In this document: positions 16,941 through 25,647 of the stretch, one piece after another
How positions within the stretch are numbered: position 1 is the stretch's first letter
How the letters are laid out: every line of letters starts with the position of its first letter
Assembly: GCF_000282515.1 (NCBI RefSeq)
Contig: NZ_AKJD01000015.1
Location: 28,510 to 92,509, forward strand
Length of the DNA: 64,000 nucleotides
Direction of reading: 5' to 3'
From: Pseudomonas sp. GM80
Lineage (GTDB): Bacteria; Pseudomonadota; Gammaproteobacteria; Pseudomonadales; Pseudomonadaceae
Notes under the pieces: generated by a model
What the model was told of the DNA's origin: nothing
Seen by the model: only the letters and a program-made list of their open reading frames with translations
The model's database searches: none
Program-made: the position numbers and the translations under genes

Positions 16941-18002
16941 ATGACCCAGACAGCTTTGGTCGTGGGCGCCAGCGGCATCGTCGGCAGCGCCATCACCCAG
17001 TTACTCATCGACAACCAGTGGCAGGTCGCCGCGCTCTCGAGGCACCCGTCGCCAGTGCAAGGCGTGATTCCTGTCGCGGCAGACCTTCAGGATCCTGCTT
17101 CGCTGGCACGGGCGCTGGCGGGTTTGAAACCCACTCATGTGTTCATTACCACATGGTCACGGCAAGCCACGGAGGCCGAGAACATTCGTGTCAATGCCGC
17201 CATGGTTCGCAATGTCCTCGACGCCATTCGTCCAGCCAAGAGTGTCAAGCACGTAGCACTCGTGACGGGCCTGAAACACTACCTCGGCCCATTCGAAGCT
17301 TATGGTAAGGGCAGCCTTCCGCAGACACCGTTTCGCGAAGACCAGGGGCGACTGGATGTCGAGAATTTCTACTATGCCCAAGAAGACGAACTCTTCGCCG
17401 CGGCTGCAAAGGACGGTTTCACCTGGAGCGTTCATCGCCCGCATACCGTCACCGGGGTTGCTGTAGGCAATGCGATGAACATGGCAACCACCCTCGCCGT
17501 CTATGCCTCGATTTGCAAACAGACCCATCGCCCTTTCGTGTTTCCAGGATCAAAAGTGCAGTGGGACAGCCTTACCGATATGACGGACGCCCGGCAGTTG
17601 GCGAACCAACAACTGTGGGCGGCCACCACGCCGGCTGCGGCCAATCAGGCATTCAACGTCACGAATGGCGATGTATTTCGTTGGAAATGGATGTGGAGCC
17701 GAATTGCCGACTACTTCGACTTGCCTGCTGCCGATTATCCCGCTTCACTTTCGCCGCTCGAGAAGCAGATGGATAACGACCAGGCCGCATGGACGCAAAT
17801 GGTTGCGGAATACGGTTTGAAAGAATCCGATATTGGTCGCCTGGTGTCCCCATGGCACACCGATGCAGATCTCGGCCGCCCCATCGAAGTAGTCACGGAT
17901 ATGTCGAAAAGCCGTGCAATGGGCTTCACTGCGTATCAAGCAAGCGATCAGGCATTTTTCGACGTGTTCGACAAACTACGCGAGATGCGCTTGATACCCT
18001 AG
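16941..18002 (+). CDS. PRISE-like enone reductase, SDR superfamily
   Basis: A 353-residue extended SDR. The dinucleotide loop GASGIVGSAI is followed by the pattern NFYYAQEDELF and WSVHRPHT, which matches the progesterone 5-beta-reductase/iridoid synthase (PRISE) group rather than classic sugar epimerases; the tyrosine in NFYY and a lysine in VTGLKHYLGP correspond to its conserved catalytic positions. PRISE enzymes reduce activated C=C bonds of enones with NADPH. AGGAG precedes the ATG. Native substrate unknown; it may act on small reactive enones. The divergent LysR may regulate it. Confidence 0.75.
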   Translation: MTQTALVVGASGIVGSAITQLLIDNQWQVAALSRHPSPVQGVIPVAADLQDPASLARALAGLKPTHVFITTWSRQATEAENIRVNAAMVRNVLDAIRPAKSVKHVALVTGLKHYLGPFEAYGKGSLPQTPFREDQGRLDVENFYYAQEDELFAAAAKDGFTWSVHRPHTVTGVAVGNAMNMATTLAVYASICKQTHRPFVFPGSKVQWDSLTDMTDARQLANQQLWAATTPAAANQAFNVTNGDVFRWKWMWSRIADYFDLPAADYPASLSPLEKQMDNDQAAWTQMVAEYGLKESDIGRLVSPWHTDADLGRPIEVVTDMSKSRAMGFTAYQASDQAFFDVFDKLREMRLIP

Positions 18003-18113
18003 GTTCTGCCAGTAACGCTGTCTGATTTTTCCATCGAACCCACCGTGCTACTCCCATCACGATAATTTCACATTGGCGGGTGTACGGTTGTGACAGCTCC
18101 TTAAGTGTTTCCC

Positions 18114-18143
18114 GACCCGTGCCCCCATCGCGGGTCTTTTTTT
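18114..18143 (+). terminator. Rho-independent terminator after the enone reductase gene
   Basis: GACCCG pairs with CGGGTC across an 11-nt loop and is followed directly by seven T residues. It lies 112 bases beyond the stop at 18002. Confidence 0.8.
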
Positions 18144-18263
18144 GTGCCGAATAAAGAGATCAGTGTCTTTATGTGATGTGCTCCGCACTATGGCTTGAAC
18201 GTGCCGAGTCATCGCTGATACAGCGACCTCCGTGTGCCAATCAGTAAGCGTGCTGTCACCCCG

Positions 18264-18500
18264 TCAGCGTGGATCCTGCTGAGTATCCATCACCGCATTA
18301 TCCGTCTCCTCCCGCACACGCTCAGGGTCTAGCCCGACGTCGTCATCAAGCGGACGCTCACCCTCGTTATCCGGCAGTTCGTCAATCCCCTCCTCCTTCA
18401 TCGGGTCAACCTCAGTGCGCCCCGGGCTCAATGGATCGGGTGACGTGGGCATTGGGTCGTCCTCACCCATACCGCCTTGAAGCTTAGGATCGTGATTCAT
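18264..18500 (-). CDS. Small acidic hypothetical protein
   Basis: A 78-residue protein rich in Asp, Glu and Pro (DELPDNEGERPLDDDVGLD), predicted to be disordered and without a membrane segment. I choose the ATG at 18500 because GAGAGG lies five bases before it. It resembles small conserved proteins of unknown function in pseudomonads, but I cannot name a family. It is monocistronic and faces a group of small genes starting at 18730. Confidence 0.55.
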   Translation of the reverse strand: MNHDPKLQGGMGEDDPMPTSPDPLSPGRTEVDPMKEEGIDELPDNEGERPLDDDVGLDPERVREETDNAVMDTQQDPR

Positions 18501-18729
18501 AGACACCTCTCAGTACCCTCAATGGTGGGGGCATGTACCTTTGAGAGGGTTGGTATTTCGAGTGTTCGATTTATTGGCTTACCGACCGTCGCCAGCCTGC
18601 CATTTCAGCCTTTCAGTCATCTCGATGGAACGTTGCGCAAGCCCCCATCCTCTATCGCAACACCACCGAATCTGAGGACTTCATCATGAAGTATCTGGAG
18701 AAGCGGCCTTTGAAGATCGGAGGTGAGGA

Positions 18730-19050
18730 ATGCATCCAGTAACACCTGACGGTCGTTACTTCGTTGTCAAAGGGCAGCTGTGGCGCTGTTCAAATCCATC
18801 ATTGCAAGAGGACGTGCGCCAGCGTCTCGTCGATGCACTCATGGCAGCTCGACGGGAGGTGAAGAAAGCAAAGGATGCGGAAGACGAATCGCAGATGAAG
18901 CGCGCTCGGGAAAACGTACAACTGGCCAAAGTAGCGCTTGGTGAGCGGGGCCCTGTTTGGTGGGTTGATGGCAGTCCTGATTTCAATCGATTCCGGGTCA
19001 CTAACTCGCCTTATGCTGAATGGTTCAGGTTGCTTCATGCGTCTGATTAA
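18730..19050 (+). CDS. Conserved small protein of unknown function
   Basis: A 106-residue protein. DGRYFVVKGQLWRCSNP at the start and GERGPVWWVDGSPDFNRF near the end frame a charged helical middle (AARREVKKAKDAEDES). I recognise this layout as a small family widespread in proteobacteria, sometimes labelled biopolymer transporter Tol without good evidence. No signal peptide. The ATG at 18730 has AGGTGAGG just before it. A tiny frame (18686-18742, 18 residues) overlaps its start and may be a leader or chance. Confidence 0.6.
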   Translation: MHPVTPDGRYFVVKGQLWRCSNPSLQEDVRQRLVDALMAARREVKKAKDAEDESQMKRARENVQLAKVALGERGPVWWVDGSPDFNRFRVTNSPYAEWFRLLHASD

Positions 19051-19206
19051 CCCTTGGCTCAAGGCGGAAGCAAGGCGATGGAAACCGCAGTGGCATTCAT
19101 GCGCTGCGCTTTCTCCGCTTCGATATCTGCGAAAGACGGAACGACTCAGAGCATATGTTTTCGAAAAATTGAGCGCCTCGAATTTCAAGGGGCGAGGAGA
19201 AATCTT

Positions 19207-19389
19207 ATGACTGAAAAAAGCTCCGTTTCATCAAAAAAAAGCAAAGCACTGAAAGATTCTGCTCTCGTCTCGGACGTGTCAGAAACAGGCTTAACAGATG
19301 ACGAACGAGTGGTCAGGGAAGATGAGTTCCTTGGCGACGAACCACGTGTGGAACCCGGCCCAGCCGACTTGGAAAGACTCAAGGATTAA
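19207..19389 (+). CDS. Small acidic/serine-rich hypothetical protein
   Basis: A 60-residue protein, MTEKSSVSSKKSKALKDS at the start and an acidic tail (LTDDERVVREDEFLGDEP). The ATG at 19207 follows a strong GAGGAG ribosome site nine bases upstream, which is why I prefer it over a longer frame from 19054. No known domain. It lies between the 106-residue protein and a HAD phosphatase on the same strand. Confidence 0.5.
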   Translation: MTEKSSVSSKKSKALKDSALVSDVSETGLTDDERVVREDEFLGDEPRVEPGPADLERLKD

Positions 19390-19475
19390 CGTCAGCGTCC
19401 TTGGTATTCGGTGCGACCGATATTTCGAATACGCGACAGCTGCTACCTGAAATTTGCTTGATGGAGGTGTCTCGT

Positions 19476-20150
19476 ATGCGCCAGCAAACCTCATTCATTT
19501 TTGATCTGGATGGCACGTTGACTGATAGCGTCTACCAGAATGTTTTCGCGTGGAAAACCGCGCTCGACTCAGAAGACATACCGTTGGCCATGTGGCGAAT
19601 TCACAGAAAGATTGGTATGAGCGGCGGGCTGATGCTCAAGATGCTAGCCCGTGAGACCGGCCTGGAAATCAAACCAGACCAGGCTAAAAGGCTCAGCGAT
19701 AAACATGATAAAGCCTACAAGGATCTGCAGGGTCAGATAAGCGCTCTGCCTGGCGCTGTCGAGCTTCTCGATACTCTGAACCGCGATCAGTTCAAGTGGT
19801 GTATTGCGACCAGCGGTGGCATGGACACTGCGGCGATAAATCTGAAGGCATTGGGCTTGAATATCTCGGAGGTGAATCTCATCACCCGTGATGACGTCGA
19901 GTATGGCAAGCCCGATCCAGACCTTTTCCTCGCCGCTGCAAGCAAACTCAATGTACCCATCGAAGATTGCCTGGTGATCGGTGACGCCATCTGGGACATG
20001 CTTGCCGCACGACGCTGCAAGGCCACCGGTATAGGGCTGCTTTCAGGTGGTTATGACACAGGAGAGCTTGAACGTGCAGGTGCACTCCGAGTCTACGAGG
20101 ATCCTCTGGCACTGCTGCAGCACCTGGACGAGGTGGCTTCCCGTCCGTGA
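19476..20150 (+). CDS. HAD-family hydrolase (phosphoglycolate phosphatase/beta-phosphoglucomutase type)
   Basis: A 224-residue HAD phosphatase. FDLDGTLTDS holds the nucleophile and acid/base aspartates, IATSGG is motif II, GKPDPDLF holds the motif III lysine and VIGDAIWDM is motif IV. The alpha-helical cap lies between residues about 17 and 80. The ATG at 19476 has GGAGG eight bases before it. Members dephosphorylate small sugar phosphates or phosphoglycolate; the substrate here is unknown. A terminator hairpin lies 117 bases after the stop. Confidence 0.8.
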   Translation: MRQQTSFIFDLDGTLTDSVYQNVFAWKTALDSEDIPLAMWRIHRKIGMSGGLMLKMLARETGLEIKPDQAKRLSDKHDKAYKDLQGQISALPGAVELLDTLNRDQFKWCIATSGGMDTAAINLKALGLNISEVNLITRDDVEYGKPDPDLFLAAASKLNVPIEDCLVIGDAIWDMLAARRCKATGIGLLSGGYDTGELERAGALRVYEDPLALLQHLDEVASRP

Positions 20151-20267
20151 GCCTTCTGTAGACACTCATTCAAATGCCCCCTGCCAACGTATTGGCAGAA
20201 GACGCCGCGCCTACAACCTGAATACAGCTACGAAATCACCCCCAAGTTGACTAAAAAACGATAACTG

Positions 20268-20291
20268 AAAAGGGCCTTGTCAGGCCCTTTT
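20268..20291. terminator. Bidirectional rho-independent terminator
   Basis: AAAAGGGCC and GGCCCTTTT pair exactly around TTGTCA, giving A and T tracts on both sides. It separates the HAD gene from a small minus-strand frame ending at 20307. Confidence 0.8.
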
Positions 20292-20306
20292 GTATTTAAA
20301 CCAAAA

Positions 20307-20471
20307 TCACTTGGCCAACCAGGACTCGACAGTCGCAGAGCCGTGTTCAGATTTCCAGTCTTTCAACGTTTTGTGATTTCCACCCTTGGTTCCAACAACA
20401 CGGCCCGCACTTTTAAGGAGTAGCGCCTGAGGTCTCTCACCCGGACAGCCGATATTAATATCTGTTTCCAA
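20307..20471 (-). CDS. Possible small basic ORF of unknown function
   Basis: A 54-residue frame read from a TTG at 20471, with no clear ribosome site. It contains PQALLLKSAGRVVG and TKGGNHKTLKDWKSEHG and ends in ESWLAK. The composition looks protein-like and it ends 16 bases from a bidirectional terminator, which is what one expects for a real gene or a decayed one. The frame is blocked by a TAA near 20535, so an N-terminal part may have been lost. I do not recognise the family. Confidence 0.3.
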   Translation of the reverse strand: METDINIGCPGERPQALLLKSAGRVVGTKGGNHKTLKDWKSEHGSATVESWLAK

Positions 20472-20710
20472 GCAACAATAGGCCCCGAGTTGATTCCCTG
20501 TGCATGGCCGATGCTCCCTTTCTTATTGATGAGTATCCGCCTCCTCAGCCGGATAAACCTCTCGACTGGCCAAAGTATCACCATCTGCTCTGGCGCTAGC
20601 TCCTTGGGACAGCGGTCCATCGATTCGCAGATCGAGTAGCGTCCGCACAGGGTGTCACCCGTCGAATTGTCGTACCTATGAGATTGACCGCAAGCGAAGC
20701 AAATCGTTAA
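20472..20710. other. Gap before umuDC
   Basis: No gene is supported. A short plus-strand frame (20504-20599, MADAPFLIDEYPPP...) is seen but has no ribosome site or family match. The region may hold gene remnants. Confidence 0.3.
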
Positions 20711-20726
20711 CTGTATATACGTACAG
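20711..20726. promoter_or_regulatory. LexA (SOS) box upstream of umuDC
   Basis: CTGTATATACGTACAG matches the proteobacterial LexA consensus CTG-N10-CAG with an AT-rich core, 22 bases before the umuD ATG. It predicts SOS induction of both genes. Confidence 0.85.
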
Positions 20727-20748
20727 CTAACCTCTTAAGGCTTGCATC

Positions 20749-21180
20749 ATGAGCATCACCATCCTCGGCCCTCTCGCGTCTGGCGGCATAAAGCTGCCCT
20801 TCTATTCATCCAGGGTGCCGGCGGGTTTCCCCTCCCCTGCGGCTGATCACATCGAAAAACACATTTCCCTCGATGAGCTGTTTGATATCCGCGCGCCGCA
20901 CGTGTACCTGGTGAGAATTGATGGCGATAGCATGCAGGGCGCCGGCATCTATTCAGGGGATCTGGTGGTGGTTGATCGGAGCATCGATGCGGTCAGCGGC
21001 GATATTGTCATCGCAGCACTCAATTCCGAGCCCTTCTGCAAGCGTTTGCTTCTGCGCGAGAACGCCGTGATGCTTTTGTCAGAGAATTCAAAATACCCGG
21101 CAAGGCATGTCATGGAGGGCGATGAGCTGGTGATCTGGGGTGTGGTGAAATACAGCGTGCGCAATCATGAAAACACTTGA
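20749..21180 (+). CDS. umuD: UmuD-type translesion polymerase accessory protein (S24 peptidase fold)
   Basis: A 143-residue UmuD homologue. RVPAGFPSPA holds the Ala-Gly bond cut during RecA-stimulated self-cleavage, GDSMQGAGI holds the catalytic serine, and EPFCKRLLL holds the lysine of the Ser-Lys dyad. Cleaved UmuD' pairs with UmuC to form DNA polymerase V. It overlaps umuC by 14 bases and is preceded by a LexA box. Confidence 0.9.
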   Translation: MSITILGPLASGGIKLPFYSSRVPAGFPSPAADHIEKHISLDELFDIRAPHVYLVRIDGDSMQGAGIYSGDLVVVDRSIDAVSGDIVIAALNSEPFCKRLLLRENAVMLLSENSKYPARHVMEGDELVIWGVVKYSVRNHENT

Positions 21181-22447
21181 GCCAGTCTTTGCCCTGATTG
21201 ACTGCAACAGCTTCTATGCGAGCTGCGAGCGAGTGTTCAGACCCGACCTGGCAAAGACACCTATCGTGGTGCTGTCCAACAACGACGGCTGCGTGATCGC
21301 GCGCAGCTACGACGCCAAGCCTTTCGTGAAAATGGGCCAGCCGTACTTTCAAATCAAAGATCACCTTCGCCGGCATGGAGTCGTGGCCTTCAGCAGTAAC
21401 TACGCACTGTACGGCGACATGAGCGAACGCGTCATGACGATCATCGAATCGATGGTGCCAGCGCTCGAGGTCTACAGCATTGACGAGGCGTTTGCCGATC
21501 TGACCGGCGTCCCAGGCGATCTATGTGCTTTTGGGCGGCATATGCGTTCCACTCTTTTCAAGCGCACGGGGGTTCCAGTCGGGGTGGGTATTGCCCGCAC
21601 CAAAACCCTGGCGAAGCTCGCCAACCATACCGCCAAACGGCTGCTGGATATCACCGGCGGTGTGGTCGATCTGTGCGACCCGTTCAAACGCGACTGGACG
21701 CTGCGCAACACCGATGTCGGCGAGGTCTGGGGCATCGGCAGGCGCATGAAGGCCCACCTGGAAACGATGGGCATCAAGACCGCCATGGACTTGGCGAAAG
21801 CCGATCCGTGGATGCTTCGTCAGAAATTCAGCGTGGTAATCGAAAAGACCGCTCGCGAGCTTGCCGGCACCTCCTGTCTGGAACTGGGTGAAGCTGACCC
21901 ACCCAAGCAAGAGATTTGCTGTAGCCGGATGTTCGGCACCCGGCTCACGCAGATCGAGCCGATCAAGGAGGCCGTCGCCACCTACACCCAGCGCGCGGCG
22001 GAAAAGCTCAGAGCGCAAAACTCGCTGTGCAAGAAGATCCGCGTGAGTATCAGGACAGGCATGTTCAATCCCGAAGAAGCGAAGTACGCGAACGGCGCAC
22101 TCGTCGAACTCCCCTACCCGACAAACGACGTTCGACTCATGACCAAGGCTGCGACCGAAGCGGTCAATCGCCTCTTCCGACCAGGCTTCAAATACAGCAA
22201 AGCGGAAGTTCTGCTGATGGATTTGCGCCAGCCCGGTGAATTCACGGACGACCTGTTTGCACACTCCCAGCCTGTTACGGCGGACAAGGTGATGACCGTG
22301 CTGGATGAAATCAATGGTCGTTGGGGAAAGGGAGTTCTTCGCCTCGCCAGCGTGCCGGCGGCGCCTGATTGGGCGATGCGCCGCGAGTTGATGAGTCAGA
22401 GCTACACGACGAAGGTTGATCAGCTGTGGACGGTAATGGCCCGGTAA
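21167..22447 (+). CDS. umuC: DNA polymerase V catalytic subunit UmuC (Y family)
   Basis: A 426-residue Y-family polymerase. FALIDCNSFYASCERVF holds the first metal aspartate, and VYSIDEAFADLTG the second acidic pair. The palm, thumb (HhH near WGIGRRMKAHL) and little-finger regions are all present, and the length is normal for UmuC. It copies damaged DNA with low fidelity during the SOS response. Translation is coupled to umuD by overlap. Confidence 0.92.
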   Translation: MKTLEPVFALIDCNSFYASCERVFRPDLAKTPIVVLSNNDGCVIARSYDAKPFVKMGQPYFQIKDHLRRHGVVAFSSNYALYGDMSERVMTIIESMVPALEVYSIDEAFADLTGVPGDLCAFGRHMRSTLFKRTGVPVGVGIARTKTLAKLANHTAKRLLDITGGVVDLCDPFKRDWTLRNTDVGEVWGIGRRMKAHLETMGIKTAMDLAKADPWMLRQKFSVVIEKTARELAGTSCLELGEADPPKQEICCSRMFGTRLTQIEPIKEAVATYTQRAAEKLRAQNSLCKKIRVSIRTGMFNPEEAKYANGALVELPYPTNDVRLMTKAATEAVNRLFRPGFKYSKAEVLLMDLRQPGEFTDDLFAHSQPVTADKVMTVLDEINGRWGKGVLRLASVPAAPDWAMRRELMSQSYTTKVDQLWTVMAR

Positions 22448-22576
22448 GAGGTCGTTGAAAGTGGACGGCGACCTGCATGAGCGGGGCCATCGTATCGATT
22501 GCAAGTCGATAGCACTTTTCACGCTCACCCTACCTCCAATGACATGTGCGTTTCTCCTGACAACCTGGAGGTCTCT

Positions 22577-23134
22577 ATGTCGATACGCAAGATCGTTCTG
22601 CTTTCCTGTTTGGGTGTGGCACTCGCTGGGTGCGCAGGCTCGCGCGAGGAGCCCCCTCCCACCACCATGCAAGTCGACCTGCAGAAATACCAGGGCACCT
22701 GGTACGAGCAGGCCAGGTTGCCTATGTTCTTCCAGCGCAATTGCCAGCAGTCAGAAGCGCATTACGGTCTGCGTGATGATGGCCGCATTGACGTCACCAA
22801 TCGTTGCAGGGAACAGGATGGCGAATGGAAAGAGGTAGGCGGAATTGCCGAATCGCAGCAGCCAGGCAAAACAGACAAGCTCTGGGTGCAGTTTGATAAC
22901 TGGTTCAGCCGCATCGCGCCAGGAATAACCAAAGGCGAGTATTGGGTGCTTTACCACGACCCGGCCTACCAGTTCGCACTGGTCGGCCACCCGAACCGGG
23001 AATATCTGTGGGTGCTTTCACGCACCTCTGAAATTAACGGCGTCAACCGTGAACAGCTGGTAAAGATTGCTCAGCAACAGGGGTATGACACCAGCAAACT
23101 GATCTGGCGTCCGGCAGACCCGACCAAGCCCTAG
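22577..23134 (+). CDS. blc: Outer membrane lipocalin lipoprotein (Blc family)
   Basis: A 185-residue lipocalin. The N-terminus MSIRKIVLLSCLGVALAGC is a lipoprotein signal with lipobox LAGC. VDLQKYQGTWYEQARLP is the conserved lipocalin GxW motif, and DPAYQFALVG and YLWVLSRT match bacterial lipocalins. Family members bind lipids or lysophospholipids under envelope stress. The ATG at 22577 has GGAGG seven bases upstream; longer frames lack this. The DUF3833 lipoprotein gene follows after 43 bases and may be co-transcribed. Confidence 0.88.
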   Translation: MSIRKIVLLSCLGVALAGCAGSREEPPPTTMQVDLQKYQGTWYEQARLPMFFQRNCQQSEAHYGLRDDGRIDVTNRCREQDGEWKEVGGIAESQQPGKTDKLWVQFDNWFSRIAPGITKGEYWVLYHDPAYQFALVGHPNREYLWVLSRTSEINGVNREQLVKIAQQQGYDTSKLIWRPADPTKP

Positions 23135-23177
23135 TCCACTGGGCACCTTACGCCCGGAGACCTTCGAGGAAATGCAC

Positions 23178-23702
23178 ATGCTCAAGAAATGGATACTGCT
23201 GCTATGCATTGGCCTGGCAAGCTGCAGCCAAGTGGATGTGCAGACCTACAGCCACGAGACGCCCACGCTCGAGTTGCGCGAATTCTTCGAGGGCCGGGTC
23301 GAGGCGTGGGGTATGTTTCAAAAGCGATCAGGCGAGGTCACGAAGCGTTTTCATGTGGTGATCAATGGCCACTCCGAAGGCCGCAGGCTGATCCTCGACG
23401 AGTCGTTTACCTACAGCGACGGTACTACGCAAAAACGGGTGTGGACGCTAACCCCTGCTGGCCCAGGCCAATGGCGCGGAACCGCTGGCGACGTGGTGGG
23501 CGAGGCGCTTGGCGAGGTGGCAGGCAACGCACTGCGCTGGAAATATGTGCTGAACCTTCCGGTGGATGGCAAGGAGTATGAGGTTCATTTAGATGACTGG
23601 ATGTACCTGATGGACAAGAACACCCTGATAAATCGCTCGTTCATGAGCAAATTCGGTGTAGAGGTCGGCCAGATCACTTTGTTCTTTCGCAAGCAGCCTT
23701 GA
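23178..23702 (+). CDS. DUF3833 family lipoprotein
   Basis: A 174-residue protein with a lipoprotein signal (LLLCIGLASC, lipobox near LASC). The body RVEAWGMFQKRSGEVTKRF and LDESFTYSDGTTQKRVWTL is typical of DUF3833, predicted to be a lipocalin-like beta structure. I take the second ATG (23178) because GAGG is eight bases before it but only two bases from the first ATG at 23172. The adjacent lipocalin suggests an envelope lipid role, which is inference. Confidence 0.75.
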   Translation: MLKKWILLLCIGLASCSQVDVQTYSHETPTLELREFFEGRVEAWGMFQKRSGEVTKRFHVVINGHSEGRRLILDESFTYSDGTTQKRVWTLTPAGPGQWRGTAGDVVGEALGEVAGNALRWKYVLNLPVDGKEYEVHLDDWMYLMDKNTLINRSFMSKFGVEVGQITLFFRKQP

Positions 23703-23770
23703 GGCCGAGGGTGACTGCTCCATGATGGTACTGCCACGGATGACGCTGTGCGCTTTCAATGAATGCCTCT

Positions 23771-24358
23771 CTACACCGTCTTCACGTCATCGACCGGCAA
23801 TGAAGCAACCATTTCTGCCCGGCACACCTCAAGAATTTCATCAGCAAGTGCGGAATCATCCGGGCAGGCACGCGACAGAATAATAGCGCCGACGGCCCGC
23901 GACAGCAGGTCGATCATCTTCTTGCGCCCCTCACCCGCCTCGGCCTCCGGCCCTGTCGGGTACTTCTCGCCCAAAGTTTGCAGGGTGTGCTCAATGCCTT
24001 GGGCAAATGTCGCTTTCACCTTATCTGACTGGCGCGCCGCGTCGCCGCCCAACGCGGCCATGGTGCAACCGTCACCACGTCCGTCGCGATGCTCTCTGTT
24101 CACGTAGACGTTGATGAAGCCCGGGACATCCAGCGCCTGAGCGCCGGTCAGCGATTTGGCCAGACTGCACGCCGAGGCTTCGGCCATTAGGTCGGCCTTC
24201 GACCCGAAGTGTTTGTAAAAACCGCCATGGGTAAAACCGGCGGCCGCCATGAGATCGGCCACGCCGACGCCATCAAAGCCGCGCTCACGGAACAGCTCTG
24301 AGGCCGTTTCAACGATGTGCTCTCGATTGGCCTGCGCCTGGGCCTTGGTCACTCTCAC
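23771..24358 (-). CDS. TetR-family transcriptional repressor
   Basis: A 195-residue TetR regulator: HTH within REHIVETASELFRERGFDGVGVADLMAAAGFTHGGFYKHFGSK, then a helical ligand domain with a cysteine at CTMAALGGD. The GTG at 24358 is chosen because GAGG lies eight bases before it and the family starts with VRVTKAQAQ-like sequence. It diverges from an OYE reductase gene with 149 bases between. By analogy with NemR it may sense electrophiles via cysteine, but that is inference. Confidence 0.82.
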   Translation of the reverse strand: MRVTKAQAQANREHIVETASELFRERGFDGVGVADLMAAAGFTHGGFYKHFGSKADLMAEASACSLAKSLTGAQALDVPGFINVYVNREHRDGRGDGCTMAALGGDAARQSDKVKATFAQGIEHTLQTLGEKYPTGPEAEAGEGRKKMIDLLSRAVGAIILSRACPDDSALADEILEVCRAEMVASLPVDDVKTV

Positions 24359-24507
24359 GTGCAATACCTCGTGTTTGCGGGGAAATCCTGCGCCCGATAA
24401 TACATAGATGTTGGCCATAATCAAAACCGTTGACAGTTTAGATTTCGATCATCATCCTAATTGCTCGCACCATCGATCTTCATCAACGGCCACGGAAGAA
24501 ACACCAG

Positions 24508-25608
24508 ATGACCGAGCAAACCCTGTTCTCCCCTTACACGCTGGGCAAACTCACTCTGGCGAACCGCGTCGTTCTCGCGCCGCTGACACGCAACCGCGCC
24601 GGTCAAGGTTTCGTCCCCAGCGAATTCGCGGCGACCTATTACAGCCAGCGCGCCAGCGCCGGTTTGCTGATCAGCGAAGCCACGCAAATCTCCCGACAGG
24701 GCCAGGGTTACCAGGACACCCCGGGGATCTACACGCCGGCACAGATCGACGGCTGGCGCGGCGTGACCGACGCGGTGCATGCCAAGGGCGGAATAATCTT
24801 CCTGCAACTGTGGCATGTCGGCCGCGTCTCGCACGTCGACCTGCAAGAAAACGGCGTCGCCCCGGTGGCCCCTTCTGCGCTGCGCGCCGCCACCAAAGTG
24901 TTCGTCAACAACCACTTCGAAGACGTTTCCGAGCCGCGCGCACTGGACATCAGCGAACTGCCGGGCATCGTCAACGATTTCCGCCAGGCGGCGGCCAACG
25001 CGATCGCCGCTGGCTTCGATGGCGTGGAAATTCACGGTGCCAACGGCTACCTGCTCGATCAATTCCTCAAGGACAACTCCAATCTGCGCACCGATGCTTA
25101 CGGCGGCTCGATTGAAAATCGCGCGCGTCTGTTGCTCGACGTGACGGCGGCTGTAGTCAGTGAGATCGGTGCAGACCGCACCGGTGTTCGCCTGTCGCCG
25201 GTGTCGCCGGCCAATGGCGTCTCCAGCAGTGATCCGCAGGCGCAATTCGATTACCTCGTCGAACAACTCGACGCCCTCGGCGTGGTTTACCTGCATGTGG
25301 TCGAAGGCGCGACCGGCGGTCCGCGTGACGTGGCGCCCTTCAATTTCGCCGCCCTGCGCCAGCGCTTCAAAAACACCTACATCGCCAACAACGGCTATGA
25401 CCTCGATCTGGCCACCTCACGGCTCGCTGAAGACCAGGCCGACCTGATCGCTTTCGGTCGCCCGTTCATTGGCAATCCGGATCTGGTGGAACGCCTGAAA
25501 CGTGGCGCGCCGTTGTCCGCGTTCAATCCCGCCACCCTCTATGGCGGCGGCGCGGCAGGCTACATCGACTACCCGACACTGGCTGAATCGAGCGTCAGCG
25601 CAAGCTAA
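24508..25608 (+). CDS. Old Yellow Enzyme-family alkene reductase (NemA-like)
   Basis: A 366-residue FMN-dependent alpha/beta-barrel. VLAPLTRNRAG near the start, LWHVGR, EIHGANGYLLDQFL and TDAYGGSIENR are diagnostic OYE motifs; the His-Asn pair for substrate binding is replaced by the His in HVGR/HGANGYL regions as in NemA. It reduces activated alkenes such as N-ethylmaleimide with NAD(P)H in the cytosol. First gene of a four-gene plus-strand row with an SDR, a hydrolase and a quinone reductase. Confidence 0.88.
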   Translation: MTEQTLFSPYTLGKLTLANRVVLAPLTRNRAGQGFVPSEFAATYYSQRASAGLLISEATQISRQGQGYQDTPGIYTPAQIDGWRGVTDAVHAKGGIIFLQLWHVGRVSHVDLQENGVAPVAPSALRAATKVFVNNHFEDVSEPRALDISELPGIVNDFRQAAANAIAAGFDGVEIHGANGYLLDQFLKDNSNLRTDAYGGSIENRARLLLDVTAAVVSEIGADRTGVRLSPVSPANGVSSSDPQAQFDYLVEQLDALGVVYLHVVEGATGGPRDVAPFNFAALRQRFKNTYIANNGYDLDLATSRLAEDQADLIAFGRPFIGNPDLVERLKRGAPLSAFNPATLYGGGAAGYIDYPTLAESSVSAS

Positions 25609-25647
25609 GCGCACTCTTTTTCTCACCTCCTCAAAGAGAGATACCCC

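Noticed and set aside
18686..18742. 18-residue frame overlapping the start of the gene at 18730
   Set aside because: Too short and without repeated regulatory codons; kept only as a remark.
20363..20620. Minus-strand frame of 85 residues before umuD
   Set aside because: No ribosome site or motif; the overlapping 54-residue frame is the better candidate.
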